A DNA stretch of 13,006 nucleotides from an uncultured Oscillospiraceae bacterium (GCA_934533005.1 CAKTBC010000052.1:1-13006); one strand, 5' to 3'; positions 1 through 6,837 are shown, counted from the stretch's first letter. The notes: generated by a model not told the origin, from the letters alone. Numbers and translations: made by a program.

Positions 1-62
1 GCAAGGGCCTTTTCCGCCTTCCAGCGCTGGGCGTCAAACGTAAGCTTTGTGCGTCGGATCAT
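1..62 (-). CDS. Start of an unidentified gene (partial), translationally coupled to the NuoE-like gene
   Basis: Only the first 20 codons lie in the window, reading MIRRTKLTFDAQRWKAEKAL on the minus strand. The ATG at 62-60 overlaps the TGA of the NuoE-like gene (61-59) as ATGA, which usually means the two are translated together. A strong ribosome site, GGAAGGAGG, lies inside the end of the upstream gene, about 6 bases before the ATG. The fragment carries no recognisable motif. Downstream neighbours of NuoE-like genes in clostridia are often NuoF/HydB-type flavoprotein, ferredoxin or histidine-kinase-like subunits, but this start does not match a pattern I recognise, so no function is assigned. 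Confidence 0.7.
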   Translation of the reverse strand, partial: MIRRTKLTFDAQRWKAEKAL

Positions 63-541
63 TTCGACTCCTCCTTCCGGATGCTCTCCACGAGCGCGAT
101 GGCCTTCTCCGGCGTCATTTTCGCGTGGACTTCACCGTTCACGGTGAGAACCGGCGCGAGGCCGCACGCGCCGAGACACGCGACGGTCTCCAGTGTGAAG
201 AGCATGTCGCTGCTCGTCACCTTTTTCTCATTCAGCCCGAGATGCTCCTCGAGCGCTTCCAAAATGGGCTGCGATTTTCGCACGTGGCAGGCGGTGCCGT
301 CGCACACACGCAGAATGTACTTGCCCTTGGCTTCCAGCGAGAAACGGTCATAAAACGTCGCCACGCTGTACACCTTGCCCGGACTGATGTGCAGCCTGCC
401 AGCGAGGTGCACCAGCACCTCCGGCGGGAGGTATTTGTAATGCTCCTGCACATCCTGCATCATGCCGATCAGATTTTCTCTCTTGCACTCGTGGTTGTCC
501 ACGATCTGATCGATCAGAGTGAAATCTCCATCAAATAACAT
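59..541 (-). CDS. nuoE: NuoE-like thioredoxin-fold [2Fe-2S] subunit of an NAD(P)H-dependent oxidoreductase or hydrogenase
   Basis: This 160-residue protein belongs to the NuoE/HoxE/24-kDa complex I family, small cytoplasmic subunits that carry one [2Fe-2S] cluster and pair with a flavoprotein (NuoF) to pass electrons to or from NAD(P)H. The four cluster cysteines are visible in the family spacing: C80-x4-C85 (CDGTAC) and C122-x3-C126 (CLGAC). The N-terminal helical part also fits, with YLPPEVL and SPGKVYSVATFY. I start at the ATG at 541, preceded by AAAGGGGA about 10 bases upstream. A longer reading from a GTG at 583 adds 14 poorly conserved residues and has no clear ribosome site. The length matches the family. 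In clostridia such subunits occur in electron-bifurcating hydrogenases and in NADH or formate dehydrogenase complexes; which one this is cannot be told because the next gene is cut off. Confidence 0.9.
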   Translation of the reverse strand: MLFDGDFTLIDQIVDNHECKRENLIGMMQDVQEHYKYLPPEVLVHLAGRLHISPGKVYSVATFYDRFSLEAKGKYILRVCDGTACHVRKSQPILEALEEHLGLNEKKVTSSDMLFTLETVACLGACGLAPVLTVNGEVHAKMTPEKAIALVESIRKEESK

Positions 542-603
542 AACGATTATTCCCCTTTTGTTGATTAGATGACGCTTTTTCACACAAAAACACTATCTCG
601 ATA

Positions 604-632
604 AGTATATCATATATCTGTTCAGTTATCAA
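604..632 (-). promoter_or_regulatory. SigA-type promoter of the NuoE-like operon
   Basis: On the minus strand the -35 TTGATA (632-627) and the -10 TATACT (609-604) are separated by exactly 17 bases. Each differs from consensus at one position. Transcription would begin near 597 and give a leader of about 55 bases before the ATG at 541. An imperfect dyad, TGTTT-3-AAACA (635-647 on the plus strand), sits directly upstream of the -35. Confidence 0.7.
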
Positions 633-676
633 CCTGTTTTTCAAACAATGACAGATTTTTTACACATATTCTCTCG

Positions 677-705
677 TTGCGCCGGAGAATCGAATGTGCT
701 ATAAT
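677..705 (+). promoter_or_regulatory. Promoter of the DUF362-MFS pair, extended -10 type
   Basis: TGCTATAAT (697-705) is a perfect -10 hexamer with an extended TG element. TTGCGC (677-682) lies 17 bases upstream as a weak -35. The predicted start of transcription near 712 leaves a leader of about 27 bases carrying AGGAGG (727-732). The in-frame ATG at 694 falls inside this promoter and therefore cannot be the translation start. Confidence 0.65.
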
Positions 706-738
706 ATAAAATTAGACTGTAAAAACAGGAGGCTGACC

Positions 739-1887
739 ATGCCGGAACTGAAACTTTCCATTGTCCCCTGTGGGGACTACGCGCCGGAAACGGTGCGCGC
801 CGCGCTCCTCGCGGCGCTTGACGCTGTCGGCGGGCTTGACTGGGTGAAGCCCGGCATGCGCATCGGCATAAAGCTCAATCTCTGTGCGGCGAGAAAGCCG
901 GAGCAGGCGGCGACGACCCATCCGGTCATGGCCGCGGAGCTCACGCGCCTTCTGCGCGAGCGGGGTGCGGAGGTCGTTCTCGGCGACAGCCCCGGCGAGC
1001 CGTTCACTGCCGTGGTGCTCAACCGCGTCTACTCGCTCGGCAGCTACGCGCTTTGCGAGGCCGCCGGGGGCGAACTGAACCGGGACTTTTCCCACCATGG
1101 TGTGGAGTTCCCGGACGCCGTCACGGTCAAAAGCTTTGAATATACCGCGTGGCTCGAAAAATGCGATGCCGTCATCAACTTCTCCAAGCTCAAGGCGCAC
1201 GGGCTTATGGGTATGACGGCGGCGGTCAAAAACCTTTACGGCGTCATCCCCGGCACAGTGAAGAGCGAATACCACTTCCGCTATCCCGATCCGATGGCGT
1301 TTGCCAACATGCTCGTCGACCTCAACGAATTTGTCCGCCCGGTGCTCTGCCTGTGTGACGCCGTGGACATCATGGAGGGCAACGGCCCCACACAGGGCAC
1401 GCCCCGGCACATGGGCGCGCTCCTTGCCTCGACGAGTTCCTATGAGCTCGACCGGCTGTGTGCGTGGATGCTCGGGTTGGAGGAGAAGGAGCTGCCGTAT
1501 CTCACGGCGGCAAAGCAGCGGGGGCTGCTTTCGGAAGATGGCGAGCCGCTTTGTGTGAAGGATGCTGTGCTCTACCGCGTGAGCGATTTTGTCCGCTCGG
1601 GCGCCACATGCAGCTGGTTTGCGCCGAACCCGGAGGATAAGCCGTTCCGAAAAATCGTAAAAAAATGCATCGCCGTGCTGCTCCGCTCGCGCCCCGCGCT
1701 CGGCGAGGGCTGCACCGGCTGCGGCCATTGCGCGCGGCTCTGCCCGGCGGGCGCGATCACGATCGTGAATAAGCACGCCGTGATCGACCGGAGAAAGTGC
1801 GTCCGGTGCTTCTGCTGCCAGGAATTCTGCCCCTCGGGGGCGATGCGCGCGCAGCGCTCGTTCGTCGCGCGGCTTTTGAGCAAATAG
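739..1887 (+). CDS. DUF362 domain protein with two C-terminal 4Fe-4S motifs
   Basis: The 382-residue protein has an N-terminal DUF362 domain (about residues 1-290) and a C-terminal ferredoxin-like part. Two full 4Fe-4S motifs are visible: C325-x2-C328-x2-C331-x3-C335-P and C354-x2-C357-x2-C360-x3-C364-P. Family-type segments in the DUF362 part include KLNLC (45-49), GDSPGEPF (82-89) and KLKAHGLMGMTAAVKNLYG (150-168). The biochemical role of DUF362 proteins is not established; the ferredoxin tail points to cytoplasmic electron transfer. I start at 739 because AGGAGG lies 6 bases upstream and the 694 ATG is in the promoter. No signal peptide or membrane segment is seen. An MFS transporter gene follows after 48 bases with no terminator between, so the two are probably cotranscribed. 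The family call is firm; the function is unknown. Confidence 0.88.
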   Translation: MPELKLSIVPCGDYAPETVRAALLAALDAVGGLDWVKPGMRIGIKLNLCAARKPEQAATTHPVMAAELTRLLRERGAEVVLGDSPGEPFTAVVLNRVYSLGSYALCEAAGGELNRDFSHHGVEFPDAVTVKSFEYTAWLEKCDAVINFSKLKAHGLMGMTAAVKNLYGVIPGTVKSEYHFRYPDPMAFANMLVDLNEFVRPVLCLCDAVDIMEGNGPTQGTPRHMGALLASTSSYELDRLCAWMLGLEEKELPYLTAAKQRGLLSEDGEPLCVKDAVLYRVSDFVRSGATCSWFAPNPEDKPFRKIVKKCIAVLLRSRPALGEGCTGCGHCARLCPAGAITIVNKHAVIDRRKCVRCFCCQEFCPSGAMRAQRSFVARLLSK

Positions 1888-1935
1888 CGGCACAGCATAG
1901 AGAGAAAAAAAGGAGAATTACAAGGGAAAACATTT

Positions 1936-3195
1936 ATGCACTTCTTTTCACAGTATCGGGGGCTCCGCCGGGAGAACTATGTTCTCTTCTTCGGGCGGAT
2001 CGTGACGAACATGGGCTCAATGGTTTGGCCGATGCTCACGATGATCCTCAACCAGAAGCTCGGCATGAGCGCCGGGAACATTGCCATACTGACAGCGGTG
2101 TTCGGTATTTTGATGATGCCGGCCAGCCTTTTCGGCGGCAAGCTTGCCGACCGGCTCAACAAGAAGAACATTATCATTGTCGGTGACATTGTTTCCGTAG
2201 TATGCTACATACTCTGCGGATGCGTCCCGCTTGGCATGGGGACGATCGTGCTCATGTTTATTGCCAGCCTTTTCCAGACCATCGAGGGGCCGGCGTACAG
2301 TGCCATCATTGCCGACATCACGCCGCTCGAGGAGCGCGACAAGGCCTACTCGCTCCAGTACTGGGGCGCCAATCTCGGCCTTGTCCTCTCGCCGACGCTT
2401 AGCGGTCTGCTCTTCAAGAACTATCTCTGGCTCGCATTCATCATCAGCGGCGTTGCCATCGGCTGCTCCACGATCCTCATCTGGTTTTTCGTCCGGGATA
2501 TTACGCCAGTCGAGCAGATTGGCAGCCGCGCGGAGTACCAGCGCGCGCGGGACGGGGAGAGCATTTTTGCGATTCTCCGCCAGAATCCGACGATCCTGCT
2601 GTATCTTGCCGTGTCCGCGCTGTGCAGCGCGGCTTACGACCAGTACGGCTATCTCATGCCGCTGGATCTCGGCCGCATCCACGGCGAGAACGGCGCCGTG
2701 ATTTACGGTACGGTGTCGAGCCTCAACTGTATCGTTGTCGTTTTGTTCACTCCGGTCATCACGCGTCTTTTCCGCCGCATGGTCGACACAAAGAAGCTCC
2801 TGACCGGAAAACTGCTGTTTCTGGTGGGATATATCCTGTTTCTCACGTTCCTGGGCACGATCCCGATGTACTATGCCGCCATGCTCATTTTCACCTGGGG
2901 CGAGATCATCAACACCATTGCCGATGGGCCGTATCTTTCCGCGCGTACCCCGGCCTCGCACCGCGGGCGCATCAACAGCGTGTCCGGCGTGGCGTATACC
3001 ATCCTGCGCGGCATTTTCAACATTGCCGAAGGCAAGGCCTACGACGCTTACGGCTCGACGGCGGCCTGGGGCATGACGATCGGCGCTCTCACAATCTCCA
3101 TCCTGCTGTCCGTCTGGCTCATTTTCCGCGATCGGGCACGCTATCCGCGCCTGTACGAGGAAAACGTCGTCGCACCGGCGGAGACGGCAAAATAA
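1936..3195 (+). CDS. Major facilitator superfamily transporter
   Basis: A 419-residue, strongly hydrophobic protein with about 12 predicted membrane helices, the usual MFS size. The loop between helices 2 and 3 carries the family signature GGKLADRLNKK (67-77), with D72 and R73 at the conserved positions. The middle loop (about residues 185-215) is charged and joins the two six-helix halves. The ATG at 1936 follows AAGGGAAA by about 6 bases; another purine-rich AGGAG lies farther upstream. The protein should sit in the cytoplasmic membrane and move a small solute, as exporter or importer, driven by an ion gradient. The substrate cannot be read from the sequence. It probably shares a transcript with the DUF362 gene, but a functional link is only inferred from position. 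Confidence 0.9.
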   Translation: MHFFSQYRGLRRENYVLFFGRIVTNMGSMVWPMLTMILNQKLGMSAGNIAILTAVFGILMMPASLFGGKLADRLNKKNIIIVGDIVSVVCYILCGCVPLGMGTIVLMFIASLFQTIEGPAYSAIIADITPLEERDKAYSLQYWGANLGLVLSPTLSGLLFKNYLWLAFIISGVAIGCSTILIWFFVRDITPVEQIGSRAEYQRARDGESIFAILRQNPTILLYLAVSALCSAAYDQYGYLMPLDLGRIHGENGAVIYGTVSSLNCIVVVLFTPVITRLFRRMVDTKKLLTGKLLFLVGYILFLTFLGTIPMYYAAMLIFTWGEIINTIADGPYLSARTPASHRGRINSVSGVAYTILRGIFNIAEGKAYDAYGSTAAWGMTIGALTISILLSVWLIFRDRARYPRLYEENVVAPAETAK

Positions 3196-3237
3196 AAATA
3201 TCCCCGAAGAGACCGCTTCGCAATCCCTCCGGGGATA
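3187..3237 (-). terminator. Intrinsic terminator of the elaA-like gene, lying in the convergent gap
   Basis: TATCCCCG (3199-3206) pairs with CGGGGATA (3230-3237). On the minus strand the stem can be extended inward by AGGGA/TCTCT, allowing one G-U pair. The minus-strand hairpin is followed by TTTTTATTTT, whose T tract overlaps the stop codon of the MFS gene. On the plus strand no T tract follows, so the hairpin can end the minus transcript efficiently and the plus transcript only weakly. Confidence 0.75.
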
Positions 3238-3253
3238 CGTTATAGATGCCGGG

Positions 3254-3700
3254 TCAGTCCTTCGGCGCATTCCAGATCATGGGGATGTGGGGGATGTCGT
3301 CCTCCAGAAATTCCTCGCCATCCTGGCGGAAGCCGTGATCCTCGTAAAGCTTGCGCGCATAGGTCTGCGCCTCGATACGGATGGCCTCGGCGCCGTACTT
3401 CTCCCGCGCTGCGGCGATGCCGGCGTCGAGGATCCTGTGGCCGTAGCCGCGGCCGCGCTCGGTCGTCAGCACGCGGCCGATGGATACCTCATCAAACGAT
3501 ACACCCCGGTCCAGCACGCGGAGGTACGCCTTAATGCCGGTCTCGTCGCGCAGAAAGACGTGGTACGCCTGCTTGTCGCGTCCGTCCACCTCCTCGTAGG
3601 GGCATTTCTGCTCCACGACGAAGACCAGCACGCGCGCGTGCAGAATGTCGTACAGCTCGTCCGCCGTCAGCTCGGAATAGTGTTTTACGACAAGCTCCAT
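3254..3700 (-). CDS. elaA: ElaA-like GNAT-family N-acetyltransferase
   Basis: This 148-residue single-domain protein transfers an acetyl group from acetyl-CoA to an unknown amine. It matches the ElaA branch: VFVVEQKCPYEEVDG (26-40) resembles the family's FVVEQ-CPY-DG segment, GRVLT (76-80) leads into the acetyl-CoA loop R82-G-R-G85-Y-G87 (RxxGxG), then EAQTYARKLYEDHGF (110-124) and the ElaA-type ending DDIPHIPM (134-141). The length is about that of the E. coli protein. The ATG at 3700 has GGAGGG 6 bases upstream. It stands alone, with its own promoter (3730-3758) and terminator (3187-3237). ElaA proteins have no well-established substrate, so only the fold and cofactor are secure. Confidence 0.88.
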   Translation of the reverse strand: MELVVKHYSELTADELYDILHARVLVFVVEQKCPYEEVDGRDKQAYHVFLRDETGIKAYLRVLDRGVSFDEVSIGRVLTTERGRGYGHRILDAGIAAAREKYGAEAIRIEAQTYARKLYEDHGFRQDGEEFLEDDIPHIPMIWNAPKD

Positions 3701-3729
3701 GGTTTTCCCTCCGAAAACGTTTTTATCTG

Positions 3730-3758
3730 ATTATACTTCCGGGCGCGGGAAAAGTAAA
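3730..3758 (-). promoter_or_regulatory. SigA-type promoter of the elaA-like gene
   Basis: On the minus strand TTTACT (3758-3753) is followed after 17 bases by a perfect TATAAT (3735-3730). The start of transcription would be near 3723, giving a short leader with GGAGGG before the ATG at 3700. No equally good promoter is seen for the divergent plus-strand gene at 3796. Confidence 0.7.
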
Positions 3759-3795
3759 CCGCGTTTTCCGGTTCACCGAAAGGAGACTGCTTTCC

Positions 3796-4614
3796 TTGAA
3801 ACGATGCCTTGCCGCGCTTTTGGCGCTTTGCGCGCTGCTCTCGCTCGGTGCATGCGGCGCCGCCGCACGGGACGAGAGCTCCTTCTCGCTGGACATTCTC
3901 GATACCGGGAAATCGGACTGCATCATCGTCTGCATGGATGGCGTCACCGTTGTGAACGACGCTGCCGACGAGGACGATTTTAACGCCATCTGCGCCGCGC
4001 TCGAGCGCCGCGGCGTACAGCGCATCGATTATCTCGTCCTCAGCCATTACGATAAGGATCACATCGGCTCCGCGGCGGCGCTCGTGCGCGCCTACCCGGT
4101 GGGGCAGATCGTCGGCGCGGACTACGAGGAGGAGTCCATGTATCTCACGCTGCTCGAACGCGCCGCGGAGGAGCGCGGCACGCCCTTTCTCCGGCTGACG
4201 GAGGATCTCACGGTCGAAACGGAAAACGGCTCGGTCACGGTCGATCCGCCCGACATCGATTATGGCGATGACAACAATAACTCCCTCGTCACGACCGTCA
4301 CATGGCGGGGCAAAAGCTTCCTGCTTCCCGGCGACGCGAAGAAAAACCGCCTGAACGAGCTGCTCGGCGTCGCGCTCGAGAGCTATGAGCTCATCAAGCT
4401 TCCGCACCATGGGGACAGCAACAAGCCTCTTGTAAAGCTCATTGCGCAGACGCAGCCGCGCTATGCCGTGGCGACCGTCTCCCCGGCGGAGGAAATCGAA
4501 AATAAGCTCCTTGCCTCACTCACTGCCGCGGGCACGGAGGTTTTCCGCACCGACGGCGGGACGGTAAGCGTCGAGTGGACGGGCACGGGCTTTGCCGTCA
4601 TACAGACAAAATAA
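3796..4614 (+). CDS. Secreted lipoprotein with a ComEC-type metallo-beta-lactamase fold
   Basis: The 272-residue protein begins with a lipoprotein signal: K2 R3, a hydrophobic stretch, then LGAC with Cys20 as the predicted lipidation site. The rest is a metallo-beta-lactamase fold of the ComEC/Rec2 type. SHYDKDHIG (83-91) gives the HxDxDH metal motif (H84, D86, D88, H89), LPGDA (177-181) gives D180, and LPHHGDS (202-208) supplies H204/H205. In ComEC this domain is a nuclease at the end of a membrane channel; here it stands alone on the outer face of the membrane, so its substrate is open (nucleic acid or a phosphoester are possibilities). The start is a TTG: AAAGGAGA lies about 10 bases upstream, and no in-frame ATG would keep the signal peptide. 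It is monocistronic, with a hairpin after the stop. Confidence 0.85.
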   Translation: MKRCLAALLALCALLSLGACGAAARDESSFSLDILDTGKSDCIIVCMDGVTVVNDAADEDDFNAICAALERRGVQRIDYLVLSHYDKDHIGSAAALVRAYPVGQIVGADYEEESMYLTLLERAAEERGTPFLRLTEDLTVETENGSVTVDPPDIDYGDDNNNSLVTTVTWRGKSFLLPGDAKKNRLNELLGVALESYELIKLPHHGDSNKPLVKLIAQTQPRYAVATVSPAEEIENKLLASLTAAGTEVFRTDGGTVSVEWTGTGFAVIQTK

Positions 4615-4618
4615 GCGG

Positions 4619-4648
4619 GACCGGCGTGGCTGCAAGGCCGCGCCGGTC
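4619..4648. terminator. Shared hairpin between convergent genes
   Basis: GACCGGCGTGGC (4619-4630) pairs with GCCGCGCCGGTC (4637-4648) around a 6-base loop, a 12-bp GC-rich stem with one T-G pair. ATAAG and CTTAT flank it and can lengthen the stem. It lies between the stops of the MBL lipoprotein (plus) and the alpha/beta hydrolase (minus). T tracts are weak on both sides (TTATATT on plus, TTATTTTGT on minus), so it is probably a modest bidirectional terminator. Confidence 0.6.
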
Positions 4649-4654
4649 TTATAT

Positions 4655-5347
4655 TCAAGCGGATTCTATGCTGTTTAGAAAAACGTCTACGGCCTGATTG
4701 AACTCCGCAGGGTGCTCATTGGCAACAAAATGTGTTCCGCGGAGGATCGTCAAATGGGCGTTCGGAATGTTTTCCGCGATCATTCTCGTGTGGGACTCTT
4801 TGATTACGTCGTTAGTCCCGCAGACTACCAGCGTGGGCATTGTGATTTTTGCAAGCTCCGAGGGTTGGATGTATGGATCGTTCACCATCAATCCGAGCAT
4901 TTCGGCATTTTTCCTCGCGTCCGGTGATCTGGCGGCAAAACGGCTTGCGATCCTGTATCCGATCTCTATCGAGAGCTGCGGCAGCCGCTTCACCCCCGAG
5001 GGGTCAAGATTGCCGCCATTCAAAATGAGGGCTTTTACCATATCGGGGCGCTGCATCGCAAACTTCATTGCGATGTTCGCGCCGTCCGAAAAGCCAAGAA
5101 TGACCGCTCGGGCGATGCCATGCCCCTGCATGAAATCATAAAGGTTATTGGCAAACTGCGCAATGGTGAAGGGCGCTGCGCCCCGCGGAGATTTTCCGTG
5201 GCCGCGGGTATCCACGGCGATCACGCGGTACCGGCGCTGAAAATAGTCGATCTGGTGCTGGAAATATTCGCCGCTCTCGCCATTCCCATGCAGAAGGATA
5301 AACGGCTCGCCCGCCCCGGCTTCCTGATAAAAGAGCTCAATGTCCAT
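4655..5347 (-). CDS. Alpha/beta-fold hydrolase
   Basis: This 230-residue protein is a compact single-domain alpha/beta hydrolase. The catalytic triad is visible: nucleophile S87 in GFSDG (85-89), D180 in GTND, and H206 in GTHF. HGNGE (20-24) forms the oxyanion region, and DTRGHGKSP (46-54) is the typical strand-4 segment. Such enzymes cleave esters, lactones or C-C bonds; the substrate cannot be inferred. There is no signal peptide, so it is cytoplasmic. The ATG at 5347 lies 11 bases before the end of the preceding NTF2-like gene and has GGAGG 5 bases upstream, so the pair is translationally coupled. It is the last gene of a three-gene minus-strand operon. A hand count of 4801-4860 gave 31 G+C in 60, lower than the 41 in 60 counted within ppk1. 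Confidence 0.88.
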   Translation of the reverse strand: MDIELFYQEAGAGEPFILLHGNGESGEYFQHQIDYFQRRYRVIAVDTRGHGKSPRGAAPFTIAQFANNLYDFMQGHGIARAVILGFSDGANIAMKFAMQRPDMVKALILNGGNLDPSGVKRLPQLSIEIGYRIASRFAARSPDARKNAEMLGLMVNDPYIQPSELAKITMPTLVVCGTNDVIKESHTRMIAENIPNAHLTILRGTHFVANEHPAEFNQAVDVFLNSIESA

Positions 5348-5729
5348 GCTGTCCTCCGATACGTTCTATCGGTGTCCCGATGTGCTTATCGAGCCGCCAT
5401 TGCGGCGCGCTACCATCATCTGCCCAGTATTCATCCAAGGATACGATCTTATCGTTTTCCATTTGGATAAAGGACGTCACATGGAACGAGCAGCTCCGAT
5501 CCTTCGGATAAACGCGTGTGACGGTAACGGTCAAGCCGTCCAGAGCGTCGATCCGTTCCACGACTCCGTCCCACTCTCCGGGATATTCGCAGTTGGCGAT
5601 GATGAATTCATCCACCGTGAAATGCTCGTTTGTACAGTGCCAATTCACATAGGCATCCGGGGCAAAGTATGTTCGGATTTTCGGTTCGTCTTGCGCGAGA
5701 ACTGCCCGCCAGAAGGCTTTAATATCCAT
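5337..5729 (-). CDS. NTF2-like (SnoaL-type) small protein
   Basis: A 130-residue protein with the pattern of the NTF2-like/SnoaL superfamily. An N-terminal helix (FWRAVLAQDEPKIRTYFAPDA) is followed by YVNWHCTNEHFTVDEFI, and later strands include VTVTRVYP, SFHVTSFIQMENDKIVSLDEYWADDG and an ending of WRLD type. Members are small cone-shaped barrels acting as isomerases, cyclases, hydrolases or binding proteins; no catalytic set can be assigned here. The ATG at 5729 has GAGAGGT about 5 bases upstream. It is the middle gene of the GNAT-NTF2-hydrolase operon: 14 bases after the acetyltransferase stop and overlapping the hydrolase start by 11 bases. Two 60-base samples here (5461-5520 and 5641-5700) each contain 30 G+C, well below ppk1. 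Confidence 0.75.
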   Translation of the reverse strand: MDIKAFWRAVLAQDEPKIRTYFAPDAYVNWHCTNEHFTVDEFIIANCEYPGEWDGVVERIDALDGLTVTVTRVYPKDRSCSFHVTSFIQMENDKIVSLDEYWADDGSAPQWRLDKHIGTPIERIGGQHGH

Positions 5730-5743
5730 GCCGTACCTCTCAC

Positions 5744-6223
5744 TTACAATTCATATACGGCAACGATCTCGTTGCCGCACATGTCCCCGTTTTCCACAAA
5801 GCCGTACTTCCGGTAAATGTCTCTGGCGCGGGCGTTTTCCGGCTCGTAGGAGAGCCAGACCTTTTTTGCCTCGCCGAACGGAAACGTGCGGATGAACGCT
5901 ATGACCGCGTCGAGCGTCTGCCGGCCGAGACCGTGTCCCTGATAGCGTTTGTCGATCATCAGCCGCCAAAGAGAGTAGTTTTCGCGGATCAGCTTGCTCT
6001 CGTTTTCGTTGCCTACGGTACCCTTGCCGATCATGACGAATCCGACGAGATCGTCATCGTCATAAACCGCCAGAGGCAGGGCATTGTTACCTTCATTTCT
6101 TGTGGCATAGGCCTCCGCCAGGCTCTGAATATTTTCTGCAACGAAATCCTTCTGCTCCTCGAAGGGCTCCAGAGCGCAGACCTTCCAGATGTTTGCGTTG
6201 GTGATTTCTTCGAATCGGATCAA
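5744..6223 (-). CDS. GNAT-family N-acetyltransferase, BltD/PaiA (spermidine acetyltransferase)-like
   Basis: A 159-residue GNAT protein. The acetyl-CoA loop is R93-Y-Q-G96-H-G98 within LMIDKRYQGHGLGRQTLDAV (88-107), and the last strands include VWLSYEPENARARDIYRKYGF (122-142), a conserved acceptor-side region. The order WRLMIDKRYQGHGLG, then an N-A-R-Y-GF block and a short G-N-E ending resembles BltD and PaiA of Bacillus, which acetylate spermidine or spermine, but the substrate here is unproven. The only start fitting the domain is TTG at 6223, with GGAGG 9 bases upstream; an ATT codon one position earlier is a less likely alternative. It heads the three-gene operon with the NTF2-like protein and the hydrolase. 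Confidence 0.85.
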   Translation of the reverse strand: MIRFEEITNANIWKVCALEPFEEQKDFVAENIQSLAEAYATRNEGNNALPLAVYDDDDLVGFVMIGKGTVGNENESKLIRENYSLWRLMIDKRYQGHGLGRQTLDAVIAFIRTFPFGEAKKVWLSYEPENARARDIYRKYGFVENGDMCGNEIVAVYEL

Positions 6224-6273
6224 AATATGGTTCCTCCGTTAATTCGGCTCTGCCGTTTGACTTAATCTTAAAT

Positions 6274-6302
6274 ATAGTATCATGCCGAAACGAAAGATAC
6301 AA
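6274..6302 (-). promoter_or_regulatory. Candidate promoter of the GNAT-NTF2-hydrolase operon
   Basis: On the minus strand TTGTAT (6302-6297) and TACTAT (6279-6274) are spaced by 17 bases, and a TGA before the -10 gives an extended -10 element. Both hexamers are imperfect. The -35 lies in the tail of the upstream zinc-ribbon gene's terminator, so the two units abut. Confidence 0.45.
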
Positions 6303-6303
6303 G

Positions 6304-6337
6304 AACAGCCGCGGCAGGGAGGCCTGCCGCGGCTGTT
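6304..6337 (-). terminator. Strong hairpin terminator of the zinc-ribbon gene
   Basis: AACAGCCGCGGCAGG (6304-6318) is a perfect 15-bp inverted repeat of 6323-6337 around a 4-base loop. On the minus strand it follows the stop at 6355 by about 17 bases and leads into CTTGTATCTTTCGTTTC, a T-rich but interrupted tail. It separates the zinc-ribbon unit from the GNAT operon. Confidence 0.75.
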
Positions 6338-6354
6338 GGATAACTATCGGTATA

Positions 6355-6783
6355 TCAGGTTTTCTTTTCAAAGGCATACCCGCAGCGCGGACACGTGATG
6401 CGGATCTTTCCCTTGCCGCGCGGGACGCGCACGACCTCCTTGCAGCTCGGGCAGCGGAAGAAGGCGTAGTCCTTCCTCTGGTGAAGACAGCTTTTGAGCA
6501 GCCGGAACGAGCCGACAAAGCGATTCCGGCAGGAAAGGTACTTCCGGTTTTCCTCGCTCCGGGCGGTGACCTTTCGGGAGAAGATGCGCACATAGCACCA
6601 GATCAGCAGGGCGAGCGCCGCCGTGGAAAAGACGGCGGAGAAAAAGGCGCTCTTCCCGCGCACGGCTACCGAGATCAGGATGCATACGCATCCGCATATG
6701 GAAAGAAACCGGCCCAGCGCGTCGGCACCGTAACGGCCGGCCATGAAGGCGGAAAAATTTCGGTTGGGGGAACCACGCTGCAT
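6355..6783 (-). CDS. Small membrane protein with a C-terminal zinc ribbon
   Basis: This 142-residue protein has two hydrophobic segments (about 25-42 and 47-67), a basic linker (70-108) and a C-terminal zinc ribbon with C111-x2-C114 (CPSC) and C131-x2-C134 (CPRC). The N-terminal NFSAFMAGRYGADALGRFL motif resembles an uncharacterised family I associate with clostridia; I know no assigned function. The likely topology is two membrane helices with the zinc ribbon in the cytoplasm, by the positive-inside rule. The ATG at 6783 has a near-perfect GGAGGT 7 bases upstream. The gene is monocistronic, with a promoter at 6838-6866 and the terminator at 6304-6337. The fold of the last 30 residues is clear; any role in regulation or nucleic-acid binding is speculation. 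Confidence 0.8.
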   Translation of the reverse strand: MQRGSPNRNFSAFMAGRYGADALGRFLSICGCVCILISVAVRGKSAFFSAVFSTAALALLIWCYVRIFSRKVTARSEENRKYLSCRNRFVGSFRLLKSCLHQRKDYAFFRCPSCKEVVRVPRGKGKIRITCPRCGYAFEKKT

Positions 6784-6837
6784 AAATAAGACCTCCGGGA
6801 AAAAAGGGCATTCCTACGCCCGTTTCTGTCATAGACT

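Noticed and set aside
694..738. Upstream ATG extending the DUF362 protein by 15 residues
   Set aside because: The ATG lies just before and within the TGCTATAAT -10 element, and AGGAGG clearly serves the ATG at 739.
712..1893. Long open frame antisense to the DUF362 gene
   Set aside because: It is a by-product of GC-rich codon use; its translation is rich in Arg, Ala and His with no family motif, while the other strand has clear 4Fe-4S motifs, a ribosome site and a promoter.
2017..3270. 417-codon open frame antisense to the MFS gene
   Set aside because: No motif and charged composition throughout; the plus strand encodes a well-formed membrane transporter.
3732..3737. TATACT as a -10 for the plus-strand MBL gene
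   Set aside because: No -35 at a suitable distance; the same bases are explained as the TATAAT of the minus-strand elaA promoter.
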